From Parafilimonas sp. (GTDB lineage Bacteria > Bacteroidota > Bacteroidia > Chitinophagales > Chitinophagaceae), in NCBI GenBank assembly GCA_023251275.1, contig JAHEZC010000002.1:1-8074 (forward strand): 8,074 bases of DNA. Direction: 5' to 3'. Numbering within the stretch: the first letter of the stretch is position 1; every line of letters starts with the position of its first letter. Shown here piece by piece: positions 1 to 5,453 of this stretch. The position numbers were made by a program, and so were the translations under genes. The notes under the pieces were generated by a model. The model was not told the DNA's origin and did not search any database. It was given only the letters and a program-made list of their open reading frames with translations.

Positions 1-650
1 TCTTAAAAGGGATGGCCTTAGGCGTACTGCTCAGCATTTCTGTGGGGCCGGTAATATTTTCCATTATCAAGCAAAGTATTAACAATGGTCACAAGGGTGG
101 ATACTTTTTTGTCGCAGGCGTTTCGGCAAGTGACATTATACTGGTGCTTACCTGCAACTTTTTTTCAGCGCTGTTTCAGTCGGCTCTGAATCACGAAATA
201 GTTATCGGCACAATCGGAAGTTCATTTTTATTATTTATGGGTATTTATAATATTTTCCTGAAAAAGGTAAATAGCGGAACTAATGGCGGACAGGTCATAA
301 AGACGTTCAGGAAAAGAGACCTGATCGCTATATTCCTGTCAGGCTTTTTTATGAATTTGCTCAATCCGGGTGTGTTTATTTTCTGGATCGCATCTTCGGC
401 AGCCATTCTTGCCGATTCAAAAACAGAACCGCATCCTGCTCAATACCGCATCATAGTTTTTGCAGTTTGTTTGTTGTTTGTGCTTGCAGGAGATATTGCC
501 AAAGTTTTGCTGGCCAATAAAATCAGGCAAAAGCTTACGCCTCACAATATACATATCATTAATATTATTTCAGGTCTTATATTGATAGGCTTTGGGATTG
601 CACTTTTCTGGGGAATCGTATTTCATAGCGACGCGATCATTTCGCATTAA
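1..650 (+). CDS. LysE/RhtB-family amino-acid exporter, 5'-truncated by window edge
   Basis: This is an inner-membrane protein of the LysE/RhtB translocator superfamily, whose characterised members export amino acids or similar small metabolites; the substrate here cannot be read from sequence. The frame is open to the left edge. The codons before the first ATG (position 12) read L-K-G and continue the usual family N-terminus, so the true start probably lies outside the window. Counting from the ATG at 12, hydrophobic spans lie at about residues 1-20, 31-56, 62-83, 104-133, 146-167 and 181-205, fitting the six-helix topology. The S-V-G-P-V motif (10-14) at the end of helix 1 and N-L-L-N-P-G (115-120) in the fourth span are family landmarks. 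The stop is TAA at 648-650. The gene converges on tsf, and the terminator in the gap between them faces the tsf side. Confidence 0.85.
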   Translation, partial: LKGMALGVLLSISVGPVIFSIIKQSINNGHKGGYFFVAGVSASDIILVLTCNFFSALFQSALNHEIVIGTIGSSFLLFMGIYNIFLKKVNSGTNGGQVIKTFRKRDLIAIFLSGFFMNLLNPGVFIFWIASSAAILADSKTEPHPAQYRIIVFAVCLLFVLAGDIAKVLLANKIRQKLTPHNIHIINIISGLILIGFGIALFWGIVFHSDAIISH

Positions 651-691
651 TTTTTTCGTAATTGCATGCAATCTGCCTGAATGATTCAAAG

Positions 692-721
692 AAAAAAGGT
701 CACCAGAATTTTGATGACCTT
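692..721 (-). terminator. Intrinsic terminator of the rplM-rpsI-rpsB-tsf operon
   Basis: A perfect 7-base inverted repeat, AAGGTCA (696-702) and TGACCTT (715-721), encloses a 12-base loop. In the loop a further three base pairs, one of them G-U, can form around AATT. Read on the - strand, the hairpin is followed directly by six U residues (complement of A692-A697). It begins 23 bases after the tsf stop codon. No T-run follows it on the + strand, so it should stop transcripts from tsf rather than from the converging lysE-type gene. Confidence 0.85.
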
Positions 722-744
722 AGTAAATTATTTCTGGGAATGTG

Positions 745-1587
745 TTAACCTAAAGCGACTCTTTTAAACGCTGTCACTTTTAATGCCGGGTCTATACTTT
801 TTAAATAATCACCTGCACTCTTGCTGCCGTCTTTTACAAAAGCCTGCGCCAACAATGTCTGTTCTTTGAAAAATGCATTCAATTTTCCTTCAGCAATTTT
901 TCTCAGCATTTCATCGGGTTTGCCAGCCATTTTGGGATCCTGTTTCATCTGTTCAAATGCAATATCTTTTTCGCGTTCAATAGTTTCAGCAGGCACACTC
1001 GCTGCATCAACAGCCACAGGACTCATAGCAGCAATCTGCATAGCCATATCTTTTCCGGCTTCAGCGGCCTCTTTACTTAAACCCACTAATACGCCAATGC
1101 GGTAAGCGCCATGAATATAGGATGCCACATAAGGCGCTTCTATTCTTTCGAATTTGCTGATACCGATCTTTTCCCCGATTGAAGCAAGCTTATCATTTAC
1201 AAGGTCTGATACTTTGGCGGCATTTATCACCACATTATTTAATTCATCCATACTTTTCACATCACCGGATAAGGCTGCATCTGCGATGTTCTGCGCGAAA
1301 GCAACAAAATCGGCATTCTTACTTACAAAATCGGTTTCACAGCTTACACATACTATAAATCCTGTTTTGTTATCAGGAGTTGTTTTTGCTATCACCACTC
1401 CTTCCTTTGCTTCACGGTCGCTTCTTTTTGCGGCTACTTTCTGACCCTGTTTTCGCAGCCAGTCTATAGCAGCTTCGAAATCCCCGTTTGTTTCTGTTAA
1501 TGCTTTACGGCAATCCATCATACCGGCGCCTGTTGCCTGGCGCAATTTGTTAATATCAGCGGCTGTAATCTGTACAATAGTTGACAT
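745..1587 (-). CDS. tsf: Translation elongation factor Ts
   Basis: EF-Ts is the cytosolic nucleotide-exchange factor that displaces GDP from EF-Tu. At 280 residues it is almost the same length as the E. coli protein. The N-terminal UBA-like domain (about 1-55) shows the family signature L-R-x-x-T-G-A-G-M-M-D-C-R-K-A-L (15-30). The core begins with the T-D-F-V motif at 85-88, whose Asp-Phe pair inserts next to the Mg/GDP site of EF-Tu in the known complex. The C-terminal half has the I-A-x-x-x-P motif (185-190) and the usual helical, lysine-rich end. The ATG at 1585-1587 gives the canonical N-terminus. It is the last gene of a - strand operon, 180 bases after rpsB, a long gap for co-transcribed genes and one that holds several inverted repeats. 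An intrinsic terminator follows the stop. Confidence 0.98.
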   Translation of the reverse strand: MSTIVQITAADINKLRQATGAGMMDCRKALTETNGDFEAAIDWLRKQGQKVAAKRSDREAKEGVVIAKTTPDNKTGFIVCVSCETDFVSKNADFVAFAQNIADAALSGDVKSMDELNNVVINAAKVSDLVNDKLASIGEKIGISKFERIEAPYVASYIHGAYRIGVLVGLSKEAAEAGKDMAMQIAAMSPVAVDAASVPAETIEREKDIAFEQMKQDPKMAGKPDEMLRKIAEGKLNAFFKEQTLLAQAFVKDGSKSAGDYLKSIDPALKVTAFKRVALG

Positions 1588-1767
1588 GATAATAAATTAA
1601 AAAATTGAAATAATTCCCGTCGGGAGCGAAGTAGTTGAAACAAGTAATACCGGAGTTTTTAAAAAAAGTTGAATTGCTTGTTACAGTACAAGAGTGCGAC
1701 GCAACGGGTGTTGAATTTTATATGAAAGCCGGGTCAATAATTCATTAACCCGCAATGTAACTTCTGT
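1588..1767 (-). promoter_or_regulatory. Structured rpsB-tsf intergenic leader
   Basis: This 180-base spacer inside the operon codes for nothing visible but holds three inverted repeats. Hairpin A (1730-1752), 15 bases after the rpsB stop, has a CGGGT/ACCCG stem that extends with A-U pairs and one G-U pair to nine pairs, and a 5-base loop. It is not followed by a clean U-run on the - strand. Repeat B is CTTGT-TACAGT-ACAAG (1677-1692). Repeat C is TCCCG-T-CGGGA (1615-1625), 27 bases before the tsf ATG. In the - strand RNA, the segment from 1702-1708 (CCCGUUG) could alternatively pair with that from 1616-1622 (CGACGGG), including one G-U pair. In E. coli the rpsB-tsf spacer contains a partial terminator. 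A similar attenuating role here is inference. I found no good TAnnTTTG box for a separate tsf promoter. Confidence 0.45.
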
Positions 1768-2661
1768 TTAACGCCTGCCACCACCTGCGGAGCCTCCTCC
1801 CTGTGGTCTGCGGCTTGCACCACCGGGAATACGACGCTTAGGCTGATTGCCGCCGCTTCCCCTCTGACGTCCGCCACGGGCAGCTTCTGCTTCGGCCTCA
1901 GCCATAAGACGGGCTGCTTTCTTTTCGTTTTCGTTATCTACTTCTTCGGATTCTTCTTCTTTGGCAGCCTGGCGTTCTGCAAGGCCTTCGGCAATGGCGG
2001 CAGTGATATAATTTGTAATGATGGCAATACTTTTTGTAGCGTCATCGTTGGCCGGTATGGGAAAATCAATCTTGTTTGGATCGCAATTGGTATCTACCAT
2101 GCCGAAGGTCGTGATGCCAAGACGTTTTGCTTCTGCTAGTGCAATGTGCTCATGACCTATATCTACGATAAACAAGGCAGCGGGTAAACGGCCAAGCTGT
2201 GCGATGCCACCTAACACTTTTTCCATTTTTTCTTTATCCCGGCTCAGTGTGAGGCGCTCTTTTTTGGTCAGGCTCTCTGCACTTCCGTCGTTGAGCATTT
2301 TTTCAATACTCTGCATCTTCTTCACACTTTTACGAACTGTGTTAAAGTTGGTAAGCATGCCGCCGAGCCAACGCTCCGTGGCAAAGGGCATATTTACTTT
2401 GTGGGCGCATTCTGTTACAATTTCCTTGGCTTGTTTTTTTGTTGCCACAAACATGATCTTCTTGCCGCTCTTGGAAATCTGTTTTAAAGCTGCGGCAGCT
2501 TCATTTAATCCTTCGACAGTTTTGTTAAGATCTATAATATGAATACCTTTTTTTTCTGCGAAGATATAAGGCAGCATCTTAGGGTTCCACTTCTTGCGCA
2601 GGTGGCCGAAATGAACCCCTGCGTCGAGCAATAGCTGTTGTAATGAAGTGTTATTTTCCAT
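1768..2661 (-). CDS. rpsB: 30S ribosomal protein S2 (uS2), with Gly/Arg-rich C-terminal extension
   Basis: S2 is a late-assembling protein of the small subunit, on the solvent side between head and body. The 297-residue product has the family landmarks: L-L-x-x-G-V-H-F-G-H near the N-terminus, W-N-P-K-M, F-V-A-T-K-K-Q-A near residue 73, E-R-W-L-G-G-M-L-T-N-F, and P-x-A-L-F-I-V-D. I chose the ATG at 2659-2661 because it gives the expected M-E-N-N-T-S-L start. A TTG at 2692-2694 would add 11 residues but falls in the short gap after rpsI. E. coli S2 has 241 residues; the excess is a tail from about residue 236: an acidic stretch, then an Ala/Glu-rich helix-like part, then about 36 residues dominated by Gly, Arg, Pro and Gln, ending G-G-G-R-R. 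The gene is 40 bases downstream of rpsI. Confidence 0.98.
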   Translation of the reverse strand: MENNTSLQQLLLDAGVHFGHLRKKWNPKMLPYIFAEKKGIHIIDLNKTVEGLNEAAAALKQISKSGKKIMFVATKKQAKEIVTECAHKVNMPFATERWLGGMLTNFNTVRKSVKKMQSIEKMLNDGSAESLTKKERLTLSRDKEKMEKVLGGIAQLGRLPAALFIVDIGHEHIALAEAKRLGITTFGMVDTNCDPNKIDFPIPANDDATKSIAIITNYITAAIAEGLAERQAAKEEESEEVDNENEKKAARLMAEAEAEAARGGRQRGSGGNQPKRRIPGGASRRPQGGGSAGGGRR

Positions 2662-2701
2662 TTTATATATGAATTTTATATTTAGAAAATGCAAACAGGG
2701 A

Positions 2702-3091
2702 TTAACGTTTAGAGAATTGATAGCTGCGTCTTGCTTTCTTGTGCCCGAACTTCTTACGCTCTACACTGCGGGGATCCCGCTTCAGAAGACCTGCTGCTTT
2801 TAAAGCCGGACGATACTCGGGATTTACTTCGAGTAAAGCACGTGCAATACCGAGTTTTACAGCTTCAGCCTGCCCTTTCACACCGCCTCCCGTTGCATTG
2901 ATCTTTACATCAAATTTATCAACGGCCTCAATCGTTTTAAAAGGGACTTCCACCTGTTTCTGCAGGTACATGAGGGAGAAATAATCTTTGTAATCTTTGC
3001 CGTTCACGGTAATTCTGCCATCGCCCTTGCTGATGAAAATACGGGTTACAGCTTCTTTGCGGCGACCGACAGCGGTTTTTTGTTTTTCCAT
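2702..3091 (-). CDS. rpsI: 30S ribosomal protein S9 (uS9)
   Basis: S9 binds the 3' domain of 16S rRNA in the 30S head, and its C-terminal tail reaches the P-site tRNA. The 129-residue product has the usual length and conserved blocks: G-R-R-K-E-A-V-T-R (9-17), the G-G-G-x-x-G-Q-A-E-A-V glycine loop, L-x-R-D-P-R-x-V-E-R-K-K, and the tail K-A-R-R-S-Y-Q-F-S-K-R, whose terminal arginine is the residue that contacts tRNA in known ribosome structures. The start is ATG at 3089-3091. It follows rplM by 73 bases, the pairing seen in most bacteria. That gap carries the tandem octamer described separately, which ends nine bases before the start codon. No Shine-Dalgarno motif is visible. Confidence 0.98.
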   Translation of the reverse strand: MEKQKTAVGRRKEAVTRIFISKGDGRITVNGKDYKDYFSLMYLQKQVEVPFKTIEAVDKFDVKINATGGGVKGQAEAVKLGIARALLEVNPEYRPALKAAGLLKRDPRSVERKKFGHKKARRSYQFSKR

Positions 3092-3100
3092 TTATTCGAT

Positions 3101-3132
3101 TTGAAAATTTGAAAATTTGAAAATTTGAAAAT
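3101..3132. repeat. Tandem octamer TTGAAAAT x4 in the rpsI leader
   Basis: There are four perfect head-to-tail copies of TTGAAAAT on the + strand at 3101-3108, 3109-3116, 3117-3124 and 3125-3132, with no spacer. On the sense (-) strand of the operon this gives four ATTTTCAA units ending nine bases before the rpsI ATG. An inverted copy of the repeat content, TTTCAAATTTT, lies at 3146-3156, closer to the rplM stop. It can pair over 11 bases with the repeat at 3104-3114, 3112-3122 or 3120-3130. Simple slippage could have produced the copies; a role in translation of rpsI is possible but unproven. Confidence 0.9.
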
Positions 3133-3164
3133 GACGGTTCATTTCTTTCAAATTTTGCTTTGCA

Positions 3165-3608
3165 TTAAAATTTCAGCTCTTTTGGCTGCTGTGCGCTATG
3201 CGGATGTTGCGGTCCTGTATAGACGAACAGCTTATTAAACATTTTGCGGCCAAGGCGATTTTTAGGCAGCATACCTTTAATGGCTCTTTCAAGTACTGCT
3301 TCAGGGCGACGCTTCAAAAGTGTTTTGGCAGTTTCCTGTTTTTGACCACCAGGATACCCGGAAAAAGTGATATACACTTTATCTTCTGATTTGTTGCCGG
3401 TAAAGACAACTTTCTCGGAATTGATCACAATTACATAGTCGCCGCAATCCACATGTGGTGTGTACGAGGCTTTATTTTTGCCCCTGAGCACAGCAGCTAT
3501 CTTTGAACTGATGCGACCTACGGTTTGATTAGTACCATCTACAACGTACCAGTTACGCTGTACGGTAGCCTCGTTCGCATGTTTGGTGGTGAAATGTAGT
3601 TTACTCAT
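3165..3608 (-). CDS. rplM: 50S ribosomal protein L13 (uL13)
   Basis: L13 is an early-assembling large-subunit protein that binds 23S rRNA. The 147-residue product has the family landmarks: W-Y-V-V-D-G (20-25), L-x-V-G-R-like [10 protein letters not shown] near 29-38, [21 protein letters not shown], the Y-x-x-x-S-G-Y-P-G-G loop, and M-L-P-K-N-R-L-G-R near 113-121. The C-terminus H-P-H-S-A-Q-Q-P-K is the standard ending. The ATG at 3606-3608 leaves a short N-terminal stretch typical of Bacteroidota L13. It is the first gene of the translation operon, 53 bases downstream of a promoter-like -7 box, and is followed by rpsI. Confidence 0.98.
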   Translation of the reverse strand: MSKLHFTTKHANEATVQRNWYVVDGTNQTVGRISSKIAAVLRGKNKASYTPHVDCGDYVIVINSEKVVFTGNKSEDKVYITFSGYPGGQKQETAKTLLKRRPEAVLERAIKGMLPKNRLGRKMFNKLFVYTGPQHPHSAQQPKELKF

Positions 3609-3661
3609 TTGATTTTATTTTTGATGAACCGATGCTAACCCACCGGCTTAAAAACGGAGCG

Positions 3662-3693
3662 CAAAGTTGGGGTTTGTCAACGGGTTTACCAAA
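3662..3693 (-). promoter_or_regulatory. Probable promoter of the rplM operon
   Basis: On the - strand, TTTG (complement of 3690-3693) lies 20 bases upstream of CAACTTTG (complement of 3662-3669). The Bacteroidota housekeeping promoter has TTTG near -33 and TAnnTTTG near -7. This pair matches except for the first base of the -7 box. The predicted start would lie near 3655, giving a leader of about 45 bases before the rplM ATG. The match is by eye; no transcript data support it. Confidence 0.6.
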
Positions 3694-3695
3694 GA

Positions 3696-3724
3696 TTGAT
3701 GAAATATTTTTTATCGCACCTTTG
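3696..3724 (+). promoter_or_regulatory. Weak candidate divergent promoter
   Basis: TTG (3696-3698) lies 18 bases before CACCTTTG (3717-3724), which differs from the TAnnTTTG consensus only in the first base. It sits almost back to back with the rplM promoter. No gene begins within 200 bases downstream, so it would give either a long leader for higB or a non-coding transcript. It may equally be a chance match in A/T-rich sequence. Confidence 0.3.
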
Positions 3725-3761
3725 TAAGAGCCTGATTTTCAACAAAAATTTTGACAATAAA

Positions 3762-3779
3762 TTTTACCTGAAGGTAAAA
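3762..3779. repeat. Perfect 8-base inverted repeat upstream of higB
   Basis: TTTTACCT (3762-3769) and AGGTAAAA (3772-3779) form a perfect inverted repeat around a 2-base centre. A 2-base loop is too tight for a good RNA hairpin, so a dimeric DNA-binding site is the more natural reading. It lies about 90 bases upstream of the probable higB -33 box and about 95 bases upstream of the rplM promoter. The rest of the 324-base gap 3609-3932 holds the promoters and the second palindrome listed here, and no other coding signal. Confidence 0.5.
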
Positions 3780-3848
3780 AATGGCTTGGTATTCATTACC
3801 CCATTAAATTATTGTATCCATTAGGGCAACATAAATCACAAATTGATT

Positions 3849-3867
3849 AGTTGGCTATTTGCCAACT
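3849..3867. promoter_or_regulatory. Probable HigA operator
   Basis: AGTTGGC (3849-3855) and GCCAACT (3861-3867) form a perfect 7-base inverted repeat around TATTT. It covers the TTG of the likely higB -33 box (3851-3853) and ends seven bases before the -7 box. HigA-type antitoxins are helix-turn-helix proteins that repress their own promoter by binding such palindromes. The placement therefore suggests autorepression, but binding is inferred, not shown. Confidence 0.6.
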
Positions 3868-3881
3868 TCAGTTTATTTTTG
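3851..3881 (+). promoter_or_regulatory. Probable higBA promoter
   Basis: TTG (3851-3853) lies 20 bases upstream of TATTTTTG (3874-3881), a full match to the Bacteroidota -7 consensus TAnnTTTG. Transcription would start near 3888, about 45 bases before the higB ATG. The operator-like palindrome overlaps the upstream box. Confidence 0.65.
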
Positions 3882-3932
3882 CAAGGAATAAATGCATTTT
3901 CAAAAAATCCATTTCAGCATTCATAATTCAGT

Positions 3933-4226
3933 ATGAGAATCCTAAATCAACTTTCGATAGAAAGATTTGCGAAAAAACATGCTGATGCAAGAAAGAGTTT
4001 ATCAGCCTGGAGAATGGTAGTAATAGGCGCGTCATGGAAAAAGAAACAAGATGTATTAAGTGATTTTCCAAAAGCGAAAATGCTAAAATACAACCGTGCG
4101 AGGTTTGAAATTGTTCATAATTATTACAGGTTGATAGCAGAAATTGACTATGATGCAGAAAGTGCTGAAATCCGTTTTATAGGAACACACAATGAATATG
4201 AAAAAATTGATCCGTTAACAATTTAA
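3933..4226 (+). CDS. higB: HigB-family mRNA interferase toxin
   Basis: This is the toxin of a type II toxin-antitoxin pair. HigB proteins have a RelE-like fold and cut mRNA, in characterised members mostly on the translating ribosome. The 97-residue length is typical. Family features I recognise are the N-terminal M-R-I-L start with a helical Ala/Lys-rich region, W-K-K-K-Q-D-V near 35-41, the F-P-K-A block at 45-48, R-F-E-I-V-H-N-Y-Y-R-L-I (57-68), and the C-terminal R-F-I-G-T-H-N-E-Y-E-K-I-D (81-93). Arg66, His86 and Tyr89 are the likeliest functional residues by family comparison. The start is ATG at 3933, without a Shine-Dalgarno motif. higA follows after 9 bases, in the toxin-first order characteristic of hig loci. 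The frame is intact, so the toxin is probably functional. Confidence 0.92.
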   Translation: MRILNQLSIERFAKKHADARKSLSAWRMVVIGASWKKKQDVLSDFPKAKMLKYNRARFEIVHNYYRLIAEIDYDAESAEIRFIGTHNEYEKIDPLTI

Positions 4227-4235
4227 ATACAAAAT

Positions 4236-4604
4236 ATGAATAGCTGGTACAATATCGAAACGGAAAAAGAATACAAAGAAGCATACAAACGTTATGAAGA
4301 AATAAAAACCGCTCAAAAAGGCGCTGTAGAATTCAGAGAAAAAATGCTGCTTATCTACCTGATAAGTGAATATGAAAACAGGCAAATTACGCTTCCTGAA
4401 TTAGATCCCATTGAGTTAATCAAAATCAGGATGGAAGACTTCGGTTATAAGCCGGCAGATCTGGCAAAAGAATACGGCGATAAAGGAACTATAAGCAAGG
4501 TATTAAATTATAAACAGCCACTTTCACTTAGTATGATACGTAAGTTCAGCAAAATGTTACGCATACCATCAGATGCACTGATTAAAGAATATAAATTGCA
4601 ATAA
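4236..4604 (+). CDS. higA: HigA-family antitoxin, helix-turn-helix repressor
   Basis: This is the antitoxin partner of the preceding toxin. It should neutralise HigB by direct binding and repress the shared promoter. The 122-residue product has a charged N-terminal half rich in Lys, Glu and Tyr (about 1-50), then the conserved D-P-I-E-L-I-K-I-R-M-E block (57-67) that opens the COG5499-type DNA-binding domain. The helix-turn-helix covers roughly 70-92 (D-L-A-K-E-Y-G, then T-I-S-K-V-L-N as recognition helix). The stretch P-L-S-L-S-M-I-R-K-F (95-104) and the ending I-P-S-D-A-L-I-K-E-Y (110-119) also match the family. The start is ATG at 4236, 9 bases after the higB stop, so the two are certainly co-transcribed. 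It converges on the SDR gene with a 23-base gap. Confidence 0.92.
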   Translation: MNSWYNIETEKEYKEAYKRYEEIKTAQKGAVEFREKMLLIYLISEYENRQITLPELDPIELIKIRMEDFGYKPADLAKEYGDKGTISKVLNYKQPLSLSMIRKFSKMLRIPSDALIKEYKLQ

Positions 4605-4615
4605 AAATATTTTTA
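4602..4615. repeat. A/T palindrome between higA and the SDR gene
   Basis: TAAAAATATTTTTA is a perfect 14-base palindrome overlapping the higA stop codon, in the 23-base gap between converging genes. With no loop and only A-U pairs it would be a weak transcription stop at best. No better terminator is visible for either gene. Confidence 0.35.
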
Positions 4616-4627
4616 AATAAACCCGTT

Positions 4628-5329
4628 TTACAAATCCCCCAACTGCGGCCGTAAAAGAATTTCTTCCACACAAGCCTGTGGTGAAAGTAAAGAGGCGGCA
4701 TAAATCATATCAGCAACATCACCCGCTTTCATGAAACGTTTTGGGTCAATGCCACTGCTGCTCCAGCTATCAGTATAAGCTGCACCGGAATATACGGTAG
4801 TCACCTTAATATTGTATAGCTTCATTTCTTCCCGCAGGTTCTTAGAAAAACCTGCGAGGGCAAATTTGCTGATGCTGTATGCCCCGCCATTAGCATAGGC
4901 CTGGAAAGAAGCAATTGAGCACATATTGAAAATATGACCGCTTTTTGTTTCCATCATTTTTGGCAATAAAGCACGGGTTAAATGATAAGCGCTGTATAAA
5001 TTTACTCCTATCATTTTTTCCAATGAACCTTCTTCTTCGTTGTACACACTTCCCGGTATAAACTGACCGGCATTGTTTACCAGTATGTCCACAGCATTTG
5101 TATTTTGCAAAATCCATTGGGCAAAATCCATTACTTCATTCTTCCTGCCGAGGTCAACAGGTTTCGCTTTAACTGAGGCTTGCGGGTAAAGGGTAAGTAA
5201 TTCGTCCATCATTTTGTACAATTCAAACTCATTGCGGGAGCACAAGAATAATGTATGCCCGGTTTCAGCAAATTTTTCGGCAATAGCTTTTCCCAATCCT
5301 TTCGATGCACCGGTAATAACAATATTCAT
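4628..5329 (-). CDS. Short-chain dehydrogenase/reductase (classical SDR)
   Basis: This is a cytosolic NAD(P)-dependent oxidoreductase with a Rossmann fold; its substrate cannot be named. The 233 residues are slightly short for a classical SDR. The cofactor-binding T-G-A-S-K-G-L-G motif is at 6-13. S-R at 31-32, after the second strand, suggests a preference for NADPH. D-L at 59-60, N-N-A-G at 85-88, and the catalytic tetrad Asn110, Ser138, Tyr151 and Lys155 (Y-S-I-S-K) are all in place. The usual P-G turn after the sixth strand reads S-G (Y-S-G-A-A-Y-T). The C-terminus is short, with little substrate-loop extension. The ATG at 5327-5329 puts the glycine motif at the expected distance. The gene stands alone on its strand, convergent with higA and divergent from the HAD gene. 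Confidence is for the family only. Confidence 0.93.
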   Translation of the reverse strand: MNIVITGASKGLGKAIAEKFAETGHTLFLCSRNEFELYKMMDELLTLYPQASVKAKPVDLGRKNEVMDFAQWILQNTNAVDILVNNAGQFIPGSVYNEEEGSLEKMIGVNLYSAYHLTRALLPKMMETKSGHIFNMCSIASFQAYANGGAYSISKFALAGFSKNLREEMKLYNIKVTTVYSGAAYTDSWSSSGIDPKRFMKAGDVADMIYAASLLSPQACVEEILLRPQLGDL

Positions 5330-5375
5330 TGTGTCATTTTTAAACTTCTGCCTGCGGGCAAGTCGCGGTTTAATG

Positions 5376-5405
5376 TTTGTTTGGAGACAAGTTCAGTTAA
5401 CTTTG
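5376..5405 (+). promoter_or_regulatory. Probable promoter of the HAD-fRMsr unit
   Basis: TTTG (5376-5379) lies 18 bases upstream of TAACTTTG (5398-5405), a full match to the Bacteroidota -7 consensus. The predicted start near 5412 leaves about 40 bases before the HAD ATG. The opposite strand of this 124-base divergent gap shows no equally good box for the SDR gene. Confidence 0.65.
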
Positions 5406-5453
5406 CAGAACGAAGTTAATCAATCAGACATTTGACAATTCAGCAATCTGGCA

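Noticed and set aside
2662..2694. An alternative upstream TTG start for S2 adding 11 residues.
   Set aside because: The added residues are coded by the A/T-rich gap after rpsI and do not resemble S2. The ATG at 2659-2661 gives the canonical N-terminus.
3101..3132. Short regular repeats as a possible CRISPR array.
   Set aside because: The unit is only eight bases, copies are contiguous without spacers, and no cas genes are present.
3781..3807. A small open frame (ATG to TAA, eight codons) in the gap upstream of higB as a leader peptide.
   Set aside because: Very short, with no start signal or regulatory codon run. Such frames are expected by chance.
5341..5372. GC-rich inverted sequence around TGCC-TGCG-GGCA in the SDR-HAD gap as an operator or hairpin.
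   Set aside because: Only four base pairs, no consistent extension, and not positioned on a convincing promoter.
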